Positions 7,489 to 16,615 of a DNA stretch of 64,000 nucleotides are shown in pieces. The DNA lies in contig JBBFLK010000005.1 in assembly GCA_037479115.1 (NCBI GenBank), positions 100,595 through 164,594 on the forward strand, given 5' to 3'. The stretch is from Anaerohalosphaeraceae bacterium. GTDB lineage: Bacteria; Planctomycetota; Phycisphaerae; Sedimentisphaerales; Anaerohalosphaeraceae. Positions within the stretch are counted from its first letter, which is position 1, and each line of letters begins with the position of its first letter. The notes under the pieces were generated by a model that saw nothing but the letters and a program-made list of their open reading frames with translations, was not told the DNA's origin and did no database searches. The position numbers and the translations under genes are program-made.

Positions 7489-8271
7489 ATGCGAACAGTC
7501 TGGACAATTTCATCCGTTTTGTCTGTCCTTTGGCTCGGCAGCACTGCCATTCAAACGGCAAACCCCACCATAAACTTTGAAAATCCGGATGCCAACTATG
7601 CCTGGCCGGTACACGACCCGCAGCGTCCGCTTCCGCCGGTCGTCAAACCCGGCGCCGAAAATCACCTGCCGCCCTCCGATGCCGTTATTCTCTTTGACGG
7701 CAAGGACTTATCGGCCTGGAAAAGTGCCAAAAATCCTGACAAGCCCGCCCCTTGGAAAGTGGAAAACGGCTATTTCGAAGTCGTTCCGGGCTCCGGCGAC
7801 ATCGTCACCAAAGACAGTTTCGGCTCCTGCCAGCTTCATATCGAATGGGCCAGCCCCGAAGTTGTCAAAGGCGACAGCCAGGGCCGCGGCAACAGCGGCG
7901 TCTTTCTGATGGGCCTCTACGAAATCCAAATCCTCGATTCCTATGACAATCTCACCTACGCCGACGGAATGGCCGCCGCCGTGTACAGCCAGAATCCGCC
8001 GCTGGTCAACGCCTGCCGGGCCCCCGGGCAGTGGCAGACCTACGACATCATCTTTCATGCCCCCAAGTTCGAGGACGGCAAACTCGTCCGCCCAGCAGAT
8101 GTTACGGTGTTTCACAACGGCGTCCTTGTGCAGGATCGCTGGATTCTGACCGGCCCGACCGCCTGGAAGCAGCGGCCCCCGTACTCCCCTCATCCGGAAA
8201 AACTCCCGCTGTCCCTGCAGGACCACGGCAACCCCGTCCGCTTCCGCAACATCTGGATTCGCCCGCTGTAG
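7489..8271 (+). CDS. Secreted DUF1080 (3-keto-disaccharide hydrolase-like) protein
   Basis: 260 residues. An N-terminal Sec signal peptide (residues 1-25) is followed by a DUF1080 domain from about residue 65: LFDGKDLSAWKS, then GNSGVFLMGLYEIQILDS near 145. These beta-sandwich domains are abundant in planctomycetes. Characterised members hydrolyse 3-keto-glycosides. The start is chosen because an AGGAG site lies seven bases upstream and the signal peptide begins there; an upstream in-frame extension of 22 residues lacks these features. It likely acts in the periplasm on oxidised sugars. No carbohydrate genes adjoin it. Confidence 0.85.
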   Translation: MRTVWTISSVLSVLWLGSTAIQTANPTINFENPDANYAWPVHDPQRPLPPVVKPGAENHLPPSDAVILFDGKDLSAWKSAKNPDKPAPWKVENGYFEVVPGSGDIVTKDSFGSCQLHIEWASPEVVKGDSQGRGNSGVFLMGLYEIQILDSYDNLTYADGMAAAVYSQNPPLVNACRAPGQWQTYDIIFHAPKFEDGKLVRPADVTVFHNGVLVQDRWILTGPTAWKQRPPYSPHPEKLPLSLQDHGNPVRFRNIWIRPL

Positions 8272-8314
8272 GAACCGTGGGGTAATACGCATCAACCAGA
8301 GCCAAAGGAGCGAA

Positions 8315-9115
8315 ATGACTTCTGTTTTTGCCAACAGCAAAGATTACTTCGTTGACGAAGCAGGAGATCTGACATTCTTCAACAGCAAAGGACAAATCAT
8401 CATTGGCCCGGAAGGGGTCTCTCGTTTTTTTCTGGTAGGTGTCGCCTGCCTGCCGAATCCGCAAGAAGCTGACCAAAAACTGTCCGCGTTGCGAAAGCAG
8501 CTGCTGGAAGACCCTTATTTCTCAGGCGTACCATCTATGCATCCGGACGCAGGAAAAACAGCCTTGCTATTCCACGCCAGCAAAGACCTGCCTGAGGTAT
8601 GCAGAGAGGTTTTTCGAATGCTCGCATCTCAAATTGAGGCAAAGGTGCTGGTCGTTGTCCGAAGGAAAAGAGTGCTTGCAGAAGAAGCTAAAAAATTTTT
8701 TGAAAAATTCGGCATAAAAATATCGTCAAATGACATCTACGATGACCTTATTAAACGGCTCTTTCGAAATTTGCTGCATAAATCTGATAAAAACAGAATA
8801 TTCATTTCACGACGTGGTCGTCATGACCGGTTGGACGCTCTGAAAAAAGCAGTCGAGAAGGCAAAGAAAAACTTTACTCACAAATACGGTATAAAATCTG
8901 ACAAAGATGTAGAAATCAAAATATCCCATTCACATGAACACGCGGGACTGCAAATCATCGATTACTATTTGTGGGCCTTGCAGCGTCTCTATGAACGAGA
9001 GGAGGACCGTTTTTTTCGCTTGCTAAAATCCAATTATCGATTGATTATTGATCTGGTGATAAAAGGAACAAACCTTACGGTGAATATTATACAGACCAGA
9101 ACCCTTTGGATTTGA
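8315..9115 (+). CDS. DUF3800 domain protein
   Basis: 266 residues. The N-terminal YFVDEAGDLTFF motif is the signature of DUF3800, a family with an RNase H-like fold whose conserved acids suggest nuclease activity (family knowledge, unproven here). Later conserved features include HASKD near residue 89 and the acidic pair near the C-terminus (LQIIDYYLWALQR, about 212-224). AAGGAG precedes the ATG. Base composition is noticeably more AT-rich than flanking genes, and the gene stands alone, both consistent with recent acquisition. DUF3800 genes are frequent in phages and defence regions, but no partner is present. Confidence 0.85.
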   Translation: MTSVFANSKDYFVDEAGDLTFFNSKGQIIIGPEGVSRFFLVGVACLPNPQEADQKLSALRKQLLEDPYFSGVPSMHPDAGKTALLFHASKDLPEVCREVFRMLASQIEAKVLVVVRRKRVLAEEAKKFFEKFGIKISSNDIYDDLIKRLFRNLLHKSDKNRIFISRRGRHDRLDALKKAVEKAKKNFTHKYGIKSDKDVEIKISHSHEHAGLQIIDYYLWALQRLYEREEDRFFRLLKSNYRLIIDLVIKGTNLTVNIIQTRTLWI

Positions 9116-9294
9116 ACAGAATTTGCAAAGAAACAAGCTAGGTTTCAGGTCTGCTCCTGAAACACACGGCATGAAGCCGACATTCGCTTGTTTCCTTTAA
9201 TATAAAATACATCCTAAATGGATGAAAGTCAATTAAAATAACATAAGATTGCAATATCAAGACCAACCCCGTCTTGTTATAGGAAAAAGTGCCT
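9116..9294. other. Intergenic region with a hairpin and AT-rich leader
   Basis: A perfect eight-base-pair hairpin GTTTCAGG/CCTGAAAC lies at 9142-9163 without a T tract. The rest is AT-rich and would be the leader of the helicase gene. No consensus promoter was clear. Confidence 0.45.
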
Positions 9295-10530
9295 ATGAAG
9301 TGCAGCGAACTGAATCTACAGCCGGCAATCATCAAAGGCCTTCAGAAAGTCGGATACGAAGAGCTTACGCCCATTCAGCAGCAGACGCTCGAGCCGATTC
9401 TGGCCGGACGCGACCTGATCGCCAAGGCCGAGACCGGCTCCGGCAAGACCGCCGCCTGCGCCATTCCTATTTTGGAGAAAATTGACCCCCATCTGAAAGA
9501 AGTCCAGGCCCTCATTCTCGTGCCCACCCGGGAGCTGGCTCTTCAGTATGTCGAGGAAATCAGCAAGATTGCCCAGTTTACCTCCATCCAAGCCTTTGCC
9601 GTTTACGGCGGCTTTTCGATGGATATCCAAAAAGGCAAGCTCGCCGACGGCGTCCACGTCCTTGTGGCCACACCCGGGCGGCTCATCGACCTGCTCTACA
9701 ACAGCCCGCTGACCCTTTCTCATGTCCGCACCCTCGTGCTCGACGAAGCCGATGAGATGCTCGATATGGGCTTTCTGCCCGATGTGGAGTTTGTCTTTTC
9801 GTGTCTGGTTCACGAACACCAGACGCTGCTGTTCAGCGCCACCATGCCGCCGGAAATTAAAACGCTTGCCCAGCGGTATTTGAAAAACCCGGTCATCATT
9901 GAACTGAATGTCGAAAAGGTCGCTCCGGAATCGCTCACCCATACCTTCTGCCAGGTTCGACCGCATCATCGGCTTCAGGCCCTGCTGGAGTATCTGAAAA
10001 CCGAAAACCCCCGTCAGGCTATTCTGTTCTGCAACAGCCGCCGCAGCAGTGAGCAATTATACAATCATCTCAAAAAAGAGCTGGACTCCGTCGAAATCAT
10101 CCACGGCGGCCTCGAACAGGCACGCCGGACCAGTCTGTTTCGTCGATTCAAGCGGCTGGACATCCGGTATATGATTGCTACGGACATTGCCAGCCGCGGC
10201 CTGGATTTCAGCCATACCACCCACGTGATTAACTACGATTTCCCGACGCATCCGGAATCCTACACACACCGAACCGGACGCACCGCCCGAATGGGACGGC
10301 AGGGGGTAGCCCTGACGTTTTACACCCCGCAGGACCTTCGAAAACTGCGAACCCTCATTCGGGTCAACCGCATCCAGCCCGTCTGGATTGGTCCTGAACC
10401 GGACCTGAATCTCAAACCGTCCAAATCCAAATCTTCGACGCAGACGCACGCTGAACACAAAAAACGGCAGCCGACCCACCGCCGGCGCAGGCGTTCTCGT
10501 TCCAAAGGCAGCCGGCCGGAGGAAAAGTGA
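9295..10530 (+). CDS. DEAD-box ATP-dependent RNA helicase
   Basis: 411 residues from ATG 9295, with AGGA ten bases before; a GTG two codons upstream is less well placed. All core motifs are present: Q motif near 20-28 (ELTPIQQQT), motif I AETGSGKT, Ia PTRELA, Ib TPGR, II DEAD, III SAT, and VI HRTGRTARMGR. The last about 45 residues are a basic tail (RRRRRSRSKG) of the RhlE/CsdA kind that binds RNA. These enzymes unwind RNA in ribosome assembly, mRNA decay or cold adaptation. It seems to be monocistronic, though gmhA follows by 38 bases. Confidence 0.95.
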   Translation: MKCSELNLQPAIIKGLQKVGYEELTPIQQQTLEPILAGRDLIAKAETGSGKTAACAIPILEKIDPHLKEVQALILVPTRELALQYVEEISKIAQFTSIQAFAVYGGFSMDIQKGKLADGVHVLVATPGRLIDLLYNSPLTLSHVRTLVLDEADEMLDMGFLPDVEFVFSCLVHEHQTLLFSATMPPEIKTLAQRYLKNPVIIELNVEKVAPESLTHTFCQVRPHHRLQALLEYLKTENPRQAILFCNSRRSSEQLYNHLKKELDSVEIIHGGLEQARRTSLFRRFKRLDIRYMIATDIASRGLDFSHTTHVINYDFPTHPESYTHRTGRTARMGRQGVALTFYTPQDLRKLRTLIRVNRIQPVWIGPEPDLNLKPSKSKSSTQTHAEHKKRQPTHRRRRRSRSKGSRPEEK

Positions 10531-10568
10531 TTGCTCTTCGGCAGGGGAATCGGTAGGATTTGGAAACC

Positions 10569-11168
10569 ATGAGTCAGTCATCCAAGAAAAACGAGTTCTG
10601 CCGTGTGTTTGCCGAAGCCGCCGCCGTTCACAAACAATTGCTGGCGGTCTTCGAAAAGGAATGCATCGGTCCGCTCAAAAAGGCCGGACAAATGCTGATT
10701 GATTGTCTGGAAGCGGGCGGCTGCATCTACACCTGCGGGAACGGGGGTTCGGCCGCCGATGCCCAGCATGTCGCCGCCGAACTGGTCGGACGTTTCCGGC
10801 GCAACCGAAAGGGGCTGCCCGCCGTCGCTCTGACCACCGATACCTCCATTCTCACCTCCGTCGGGAATGATTACGGCTTTGAAGAGATTTTCAGCCGCCA
10901 GACGGAAGCCCTCGTCCGCAAAGGCGATATCCTCTGGGCATTTTCCACCAGCGGAAAATCTCCCAATATCCTCAAGGCCGCTCAAACCGCCAAAGCCCAA
11001 GGGGCCCTTGTCTTAAGCTTTACCGGACGCAAAAACTCCCCCCTCGAAGTCCTTTCCGACGTCTGCCTGTGCCTCGAAGGGCCCACTGCCTCCGTGCAGG
11101 AAATCCACCAGCTGGCTTATCATATCCTCTGCGACTGGGTGGAGGCCCATTTCGCAGAACGGTCATAG
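10569..11168 (+). CDS. gmhA: Phosphoheptose isomerase (sedoheptulose 7-phosphate isomerase)
   Basis: 199 residues with one SIS domain. Family motifs are CGNGGSAADAQHVAAELVGRF near residue 57 and STSGKSPNILKA near 120, and the C-terminal EIHQLAYHILCDWVE helix carries the metal-binding Glu/His. GmhA converts sedoheptulose 7-phosphate to glycero-manno-heptose 7-phosphate, the first step to heptose for the lipopolysaccharide core. Together with lpxB in this window it supports an outer membrane. ATG 10569 is preferred; a TTG three codons upstream is possible. Confidence 0.92.
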   Translation: MSQSSKKNEFCRVFAEAAAVHKQLLAVFEKECIGPLKKAGQMLIDCLEAGGCIYTCGNGGSAADAQHVAAELVGRFRRNRKGLPAVALTTDTSILTSVGNDYGFEEIFSRQTEALVRKGDILWAFSTSGKSPNILKAAQTAKAQGALVLSFTGRKNSPLEVLSDVCLCLEGPTASVQEIHQLAYHILCDWVEAHFAERS

Positions 11169-11179
11169 CGTCGGCTTAC

Positions 11180-11983
11180 TTACTCATTCAGAACAAGCAG
11201 CTCAATGTTGCGAAATTCTACGGGATGGCTTTCCGCCTGCAGGCTGATATAACCGCCCGTCACCCGTCGAGATGCCCCGGCCTCAATCAGTTTGCGGGCA
11301 TCCGCATCGCCGTCATCCAGTTCCGGACGGCTGTATTCGAGAACGACCTGCCCGTTAATCAAATGCCGAATCAGCCGGTCGCCGTGCACCTCCACCTCCG
11401 CCGTCACCCACTGGTCGCCGTGAAAGGTCGGCGAGGAGGAAGGAATACAGTGCTCCGTTCGGCGGCGGTCCTGGATAACCACATGCGTTCCCGGTGTGCA
11501 CAGGTTGCCGGTCGTCCGCTCATTCTGGCCATCGCCTCCCAGCAGCTGCACCTCCAGACAGACCGGAAAGTTCTGCTCCAGTCCCATCGTCTCCGGCTTT
11601 TGACAGTGAATCATAATGCCGCTGTTGCGGAAGGCCCAGGACGGTCCGCCCTTTACCTGCTCCCCGACAAACCGATATTCGAGGCGAATCCGATAGTGCG
11701 AAAACGGCACCGCATAAAACAGATGCCCGAACCGCCCTTCAAACTGTTCATACTGGTCATAGGAAACCTTTAAAACGCCGTTTTCGGCCCGGAAGGTATT
11801 TTTGTAATTTTCTCCCAGCGGACGGCCGGCAAACTTCGGCGTCCATCCTTCCAGATTCTGGCCGTTAAACAGAGAAATCCACCGCTCCTGGACAACAGGT
11901 TCCGTTTGATGACGGCGGCATCCTACGAAAATCACCCCAGCGGCCAATACACCCAGAACGATTCTCTGCATTCCTTGTGTCAT
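11180..11983 (-). CDS. DUF1080 lipoprotein (3-keto-disaccharide hydrolase-like)
   Basis: 267 residues. The start at 11983 follows a strong AAGGAG site and gives a lipoprotein signal (VLAAGVIFVGC, Cys at residue 22). The DUF1080 domain spans about residues 35-265, with SLFNGQNLEGWTP, then RNSGIMIHCQKP and LEVQLLGGDG. A longer frame upstream exists but overlaps the cupin gene and lacks the signal. It is the second gene of a cupin-DUF1080 pair with only two bases between stop and start. It probably acts at the periplasmic face on modified sugars. Confidence 0.88.
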   Translation of the reverse strand: MTQGMQRIVLGVLAAGVIFVGCRRHQTEPVVQERWISLFNGQNLEGWTPKFAGRPLGENYKNTFRAENGVLKVSYDQYEQFEGRFGHLFYAVPFSHYRIRLEYRFVGEQVKGGPSWAFRNSGIMIHCQKPETMGLEQNFPVCLEVQLLGGDGQNERTTGNLCTPGTHVVIQDRRRTEHCIPSSSPTFHGDQWVTAEVEVHGDRLIRHLINGQVVLEYSRPELDDGDADARKLIEAGASRRVTGGYISLQAESHPVEFRNIELLVLNE

Positions 11984-11985
11984 TT

Positions 11986-12321
11986 TCAGTCTCCTTTCCT
12001 GACCGGCTGAACGGGGGCCACACAAAAGATATACACCAGCGGCTCCCGACCGGTATTGATGATATTGTGTTCCGTATAGGGCGGAATATAACAAACCCTG
12101 CCTTCTCCGACAGGGTAATCCTTTCCGGCGATTTGGGCCGTCCCCTGTCCGGATAGAAACACCAGCGCCTCTTCGTGACCTTCCGTCGAATGAACTCCGC
12201 AGTCGCCCCCGGGTTCCAGCCAAACTCTTCCGGCCTTCATTCCGCAGGTGAACGCCGGATCAATCACCCGCTGATAGGCCCGCTGGTTATTCAGCTCCGT
12301 CACAAACGCCTGATTGGCCAT
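11986..12321 (-). CDS. Cupin-domain protein
   Basis: 111 residues with a single small cupin barrel. Metal-ligand positions look like GVHSTEGHEEALVFLSGQG (cupin motif 1, residues about 41-60, His and Glu present) and IPPYTEHNIINTG (motif 2, about 79-91). Cupins of this size often isomerise, bind or sense sugars. The gene is followed two bases later by the DUF1080 lipoprotein, whose ribosome site lies within its last codons, so the pair is co-expressed. The substrate is unknown. Confidence 0.88.
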   Translation of the reverse strand: MANQAFVTELNNQRAYQRVIDPAFTCGMKAGRVWLEPGGDCGVHSTEGHEEALVFLSGQGTAQIAGKDYPVGEGRVCYIPPYTEHNIINTGREPLVYIFCVAPVQPVRKGD

Positions 12322-12616
12322 AAATCTCTCCCAAAATATTGCCCGGAATTGCCAAAGATACTATAAAGAAAAACGGCGGAATCGCAATCCTAAATATACA
12401 CAAATAAAAACCAAACTTTCGATTCCGCCGACAGCCGGATATCCTTCTGTGGTAAACGGCACAAACCGGGCTTATGAGCATGCATCAGCCTGATGCGATA
12501 TGAGTGCCCTCCGGATAAAATTTTCTGTTTTGACCCGAAATATGCCGATATAGTAAGTCGATAGTTTTCGATATGGCGAACGAAGCGTTTCAAAAATCCA
12601 AAGATAAAAAGGAACT
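12322..12616. other. Divergent intergenic region
   Basis: It separates the cupin gene from the large membrane protein. It contains the reverse promoter above. No clear forward promoter was found; a TTGACC at 12530 has no properly spaced -10. Confidence 0.5.
12360..12387 (-). promoter_or_regulatory. Putative promoter of the cupin-DUF1080 pair
   Basis: On the reverse strand, TTGCGA (12382-12387) and TATAGT (12360-12365) are 16 bases apart, about 40 bases before the cupin start. Confidence 0.5.
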
Positions 12617-15172
12617 ATGGCAACAGAGTATTCTGCCGAGATAATCCATCGACTGGAGGAGGCCTTCGGCCGGCTGGGACTGCATCGCCCGATGAACGTC
12701 AGCCGGTATGAGCCGGGTACCCAGCTGCAGTATGCAGTCACCCCCCTGCCGGCCCGCGGCACGGCCCATGTGAGGGTTCAGATTGAGCGGTTTGTCGGCG
12801 GCGGCTTTGCCGGACAGGTCTATCAGATTCGCCTGCTGGAAATTGTCAAAGACGGGCAGGTTGTCCAGGAATTCGCCGGTCTCCGGCAGAACAATCTTTA
12901 CGCGATGAAAATCTTAATTCCGCCTTCCGGGACGGGTCGTTTGTTTAGAGATTTGCTGTATGCGGTGGGGTTTCAGGGGCCGTTTCAGCCGCAGGTCAAT
13001 CCGGCGGCGGCCCGGGCCGGTGCTCTCTGGCAGACCTTCATCCGTCAGGCAGCCGCCGAACGGTTTGGAGATACCGAATGCGTCAACGAGATTTATGCCA
13101 CCTTCGCGGACCCTGTGCTGGGCAGCTGCGGCGAGATCAGCCGCTGGATAGACGGGCGGACCTGGCGGCTGGAGGTGGACGACCGACTGGACCTGTTGCG
13201 GCTGTGGCGCAAGGGACGACCGGTCCCGACTGAACAGCTCGGTTCACCGGAGTATCGGGCCAAGTATGTCTTTATGCATGATTTTGTGCGGCTGCTCTAC
13301 GAGCTGGGGGCCTACGAATTTGCACGCCAATACGAATGGAGCACCTGCAAAAGCCAGCCGAATTGCCTCAAACGCCTCGACACCAACAACGACCCGCAGG
13401 CCGGTCTGGTCGCAGTGGACTTTCGCGCGGGGTTGACCCTTTTGCCCTTCCTGCCGATGAGCCCGGGGGATTTTAAACTCATCGCCAAAGGCATCGCCCG
13501 CGGCTCGCTGGTTCAATTTGACCGGGGAGATTTGGCCAAACTGGAACGGTATATCCGGGAACATCCGCAAGCATTTGCCTCCATGCCTTACAAAGACCAG
13601 ATGCTGCGGGAACTGAAGGAATGTGAAGAGATTTACCGCAATTCGATTCCGGATATTACACACAATCATATTCGGCTTCTGACAGACGGCCGACTGTGGA
13701 GCACCCTTTTATCCAGTGCCGTAACCAGCTGGCGGGTCTGCGGCCAGATTGATGCGCAGCACGAAACGGTCTTGCGCGGCTGTGCGGGCAAGACGCTTTT
13801 GTTTTGGATGCTCGGGCTTGTGCCGCTGCTGGGACGCGTTTTGCGCAAGGCCTGGGGGCGGCCGGACTGGCGCTCGCACTATCTCGAACTTTTAAGCAGT
13901 CCGTCATACTTTGGACGGACAATTGTCGGCAAAATCTATGAAATTCTCATCGGCTGGCATCGCAAAGGGCGTCTGGGCGAAAAACAAGTCGAGGCCATTC
14001 TGAGAAGCCCCTGGCGGTTTTGGCTGCACCTGCCGCTGGCGATTCTTCCGGCCGGGCTCCATCGCTTTTTGACGGACAAACAAGTCTTTCTCGCCCGGCT
14101 CCACTCCCTGTTTGTCCGGCCGTTCCAGTTGTACTTTAAGCCCGACCTGCGGGAACAGTGGCTGCGGGATATGGTGCAGGAGGGGCAGAAAAAACAGATT
14201 CTCAGCGAGGAGGATGCAGCAACAATTCTTTCCCAAATCAAAGAGCCGTTTATTCAGCGCTATTTGATGTGCCTGGTGCTGCACCTGCTGACCCTGCCGG
14301 TTACCCAGCTGGTCGGACTGCTGATTGCTGTCGTGTACTGGATTTACCACCCGGAATTGACCTTCTGGGAAGCCTTTGCGTTTGCCGGAATTGTGCTGGG
14401 AGTGCTGGCTTTTGTCCCGATTTCCCCGGGTTCCTTTACCCGGGGTTTGATTACAACGATTATGGCCATCCGGGACCGTACCGTGAAAGAATACAACATC
14501 GCACTCTATCTGAGTTATTTCAAATATGTAGGGTATCTGGCATTCCCGATTCAGATGACGTATCGGTATCCGGCCCTGGCACGCTTTATGGCGGCCCACT
14601 GGGCGACGGATGCCGTACACATCGTGCCGGTATTCGGGGAGCGGGGGGCTCTGCTGGAACACGGCATCTTTCGGCTCTTTTACAACTGGCCGCTGACGAT
14701 TCGGCGCCGAATGCCCCAAATCGCTCAGATGCGTCTTGGGCTCAGACCCCGCCTTTGGCCCGCCGCAGCCGCATTTCTCGGAGCCGCCGCGACCATGACG
14801 ATTTGCCATGTCCTGTACTATGAATCGACCCAAACTCCCCCGACCAAAGAAAACCTTTGGTATCTGAAACCTCTGTTGTGTCTGGCCTTACTCGTACCGG
14901 CGGCCGCCGGGTGGATTGGGGCCCGATTCGCCGGCGGCCTGGTTCGAAGCAAACGAATCGCCGCCGCCGCACTCGGTGGGCCGGCCGCAGCGGCACTCTA
15001 TACACTCGGAACCTTTCTGGTCGAACAGAGCTGGGACACTCCGACAAAACCAGCCCTGCTGATTCCGCTTCTCTGGCGGGGGTTTCTCTTTCCGCTTGCC
15101 GCTGTCCTGGGGGCTCTCACCGCAGAAATCACCGAACCGTCCCCCGATGTAAAATCTTTCCAAAAAAAATGA
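12617..15172 (+). CDS. Large membrane protein with protein-kinase-like N-terminal domain, unknown
   Basis: 851 residues. I do not recognise the family. Residues about 50-290 have elements in kinase order: a glycine-rich loop GGGFAGQVY (about 61), an invariant-lysine-like YAMKIL (Lys 98), an acidic hinge-like CGEISRWIDG, a segment CKSQPNCLKR where the catalytic loop would be, and VDFRAG (Asp 268) in the DFG position. The HRD aspartate is not evident, so it may be a pseudokinase. From about residue 390 there are seven to nine hydrophobic segments, including a long pair near 551-608 and four in the last 140 residues. It likely sits in the inner membrane with the kinase-like part cytoplasmic (inference). 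AAGGAA precedes the ATG. No operon partner is obvious. Confidence 0.75.
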   Translation: MATEYSAEIIHRLEEAFGRLGLHRPMNVSRYEPGTQLQYAVTPLPARGTAHVRVQIERFVGGGFAGQVYQIRLLEIVKDGQVVQEFAGLRQNNLYAMKILIPPSGTGRLFRDLLYAVGFQGPFQPQVNPAAARAGALWQTFIRQAAAERFGDTECVNEIYATFADPVLGSCGEISRWIDGRTWRLEVDDRLDLLRLWRKGRPVPTEQLGSPEYRAKYVFMHDFVRLLYELGAYEFARQYEWSTCKSQPNCLKRLDTNNDPQAGLVAVDFRAGLTLLPFLPMSPGDFKLIAKGIARGSLVQFDRGDLAKLERYIREHPQAFASMPYKDQMLRELKECEEIYRNSIPDITHNHIRLLTDGRLWSTLLSSAVTSWRVCGQIDAQHETVLRGCAGKTLLFWMLGLVPLLGRVLRKAWGRPDWRSHYLELLSSPSYFGRTIVGKIYEILIGWHRKGRLGEKQVEAILRSPWRFWLHLPLAILPAGLHRFLTDKQVFLARLHSLFVRPFQLYFKPDLREQWLRDMVQEGQKKQILSEEDAATILSQIKEPFIQRYLMCLVLHLLTLPVTQLVGLLIAVVYWIYHPELTFWEAFAFAGIVLGVLAFVPISPGSFTRGLITTIMAIRDRTVKEYNIALYLSYFKYVGYLAFPIQMTYRYPALARFMAAHWATDAVHIVPVFGERGALLEHGIFRLFYNWPLTIRRRMPQIAQMRLGLRPRLWPAAAAFLGAAATMTICHVLYYESTQTPPTKENLWYLKPLLCLALLVPAAAGWIGARFAGGLVRSKRIAAAALGGPAAAALYTLGTFLVEQSWDTPTKPALLIPLLWRGFLFPLAAVLGALTAEITEPSPDVKSFQKK

Positions 15173-15189
15173 TTAAAACACATCCAGAA

Positions 15190-15222
15190 AAACCGTCCGG
15201 TTTTGTCCGGTTTCCTCTTTTT
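15190..15222 (+). terminator. Weak hairpin terminator candidate
   Basis: A six-base-pair stem AAACCG/CGGTTT at 15190-15213 is followed by CCTCTTTTTT. It lies just after the large membrane protein gene. Confidence 0.35.
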
Positions 15223-15322
15223 TCATCTGGATTTATTGGACGAACGCTTGTAAAATGCCGGTGTTTGTGAGAAAATCGCTTTTGGACGAAAAACCAAATT
15301 GCGTTTTTGGAGTTGAAAGAGA

Positions 15323-16072
15323 ATGAAAAATCCTTTTGGGTCGTTTTGTGACGGCCTGTTTTTGGACATGTGCATCACAACGCAGTTGAAACTGCCGCGC
15401 CAGCGGGAAACCGTCCTGGCGTTTTTTGAGCGGATTCAAAAACGCTTCCCCACCCTGCATCAGTTTTCCCGACGGGAACAGGGGGAACTGATTTTGGAAG
15501 AAGAAATTGAGGGACGCCGGTTCCGCTGGGTGGCGATGGAAACCCAGCGTCTGTCCGCCGGGTGCGCAGACCCGGACGATTTTGAGCAGGCCTACGAACT
15601 CCAGCGGGAAGTCATCGAGATTATGCCGTATATGCTGGGCATCAGCCCGCTGGACATCGAATCTCTGGATGTAACCTTTACCATGGATTTTGACTATCAG
15701 GGCAATCACGATGAAGTGATTGCCGAGGCCCTGCTGGGCAATTCGAGTTTAAGCAGCTTTTTCGAAATTCCGGGGGCCAAAGTGGTCAGCTGCTGCCCCA
15801 CCCTGATTGCAGCCCTGACGCCGGACGGTTCCCTGCAGGCACGGATAGCCATGGAGTCCCGCAGCGGGCTTCTGGAGCGCAGCGACAAAGGAAAAATGGA
15901 AGAGCCCATCAGTCTCTATTTTACCGTTCGCCGCTATCCTTCCGGACAGGCGGAATGGACAACCGCAGAGGCCTTTGCCAAACAATGCCGCATCGCCGAG
16001 CATCTGATGTTTGAGCGGATTATTCCCCATTTTGCCCGGCCGCTGAGCAATGCCATATCTCAGAGACGTTAA
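15323..16072 (+). CDS. Conserved-looking soluble protein, unknown
   Basis: 249 residues with no signal peptide or membrane segment, although the stretch GSFCDGLFLDMCI near the start is mildly hydrophobic. Composition and codon use match neighbours, so it is a real gene. Visible features are the segments PRQRETVLAFFERIQKRFP, an acidic central part (SPLDIESLDVTFTMDFDYQGNHDEVIAEALL) and an Arg-rich end. No catalytic motif is recognised. It precedes a small membrane protein by about 30 bases and may be co-transcribed with it and purA. Confidence 0.7.
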   Translation: MKNPFGSFCDGLFLDMCITTQLKLPRQRETVLAFFERIQKRFPTLHQFSRREQGELILEEEIEGRRFRWVAMETQRLSAGCADPDDFEQAYELQREVIEIMPYMLGISPLDIESLDVTFTMDFDYQGNHDEVIAEALLGNSSLSSFFEIPGAKVVSCCPTLIAALTPDGSLQARIAMESRSGLLERSDKGKMEEPISLYFTVRRYPSGQAEWTTAEAFAKQCRIAEHLMFERIIPHFARPLSNAISQRR

Positions 16073-16104
16073 CAGGTTCTTCATCCGAAAGCGAGGTGTC
16101 ATCC

Positions 16105-16587
16105 ATGGCGGTGATTGAGGCTCCCTTCAGTCAGTATAAACTGAAAAATTATCTGATTGTGATGTGGATTCTGCTCGGGGCGGCGGCCATGTTTGCCTAT
16201 GACGGTTATCTGAGCCGCTATGAATGGTCGGGCCGCTATTCGTTCTACAAAAAGCACGTCGTAGACAACGGCGGCGTGCCGGATTCGGATATGAAGTTCA
16301 ATATGTACAGTCCGCCGTTTCTTCTGGCGGGCGCTGCTGTGGCTGCCTTTTTCTATATCCGCTCCAAAAACAGAAAACTGACAGCGGATGAAACCGCCCT
16401 CCGGACGGAAACAGCCGTCATCCCCTATGAAGCCATTGAAAGCATCGACAAAACCCATTTCGACAAGAAGGGGTTTTTCACAATCACTTATCAGGAAAAC
16501 GCTCAGAAGCGGCAGTTGACGCTCTCGGACCGCAATTATGACAATCTGGGAGCCCTGCTGGACCTTCTGGTCAGCAAACTCACATAA
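16105..16587 (+). CDS. Small membrane protein with two transmembrane helices, unknown
   Basis: 160 residues. Helix one is residues about 17-33 (LIVMWILLGAAAMFAY) and helix two about 71-87 (FLLAGAAVAAFFYIR). About 35 residues lie between them, and the C-terminal 70 residues look like a PH-like or bPH-type soluble domain (VIPYEAIESIDKTHFDKKGFF). The ATG at 16105 is chosen for the GAGGTG site six bases before; a GTG three codons upstream is possible. It lies 28 bases before purA. Confidence 0.7.
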   Translation: MAVIEAPFSQYKLKNYLIVMWILLGAAAMFAYDGYLSRYEWSGRYSFYKKHVVDNGGVPDSDMKFNMYSPPFLLAGAAVAAFFYIRSKNRKLTADETALRTETAVIPYEAIESIDKTHFDKKGFFTITYQENAQKRQLTLSDRNYDNLGALLDLLVSKLT

Positions 16588-16615
16588 AGGAAATCTGGAA
16601 AGGAAGACTGGGCGG

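Noticed and set aside
11069..11773. 234-residue forward ORF after gmhA
   Set aside because: It overlaps the end of gmhA in another frame and lies opposite the DUF1080 lipoprotein gene, which has a signal peptide and family motifs.
12545..12580. Three CGATA-type direct repeats before the large membrane protein
   Set aside because: The repeats are short and irregularly spaced, and could be chance in AT-rich DNA; no operator claim is justified.
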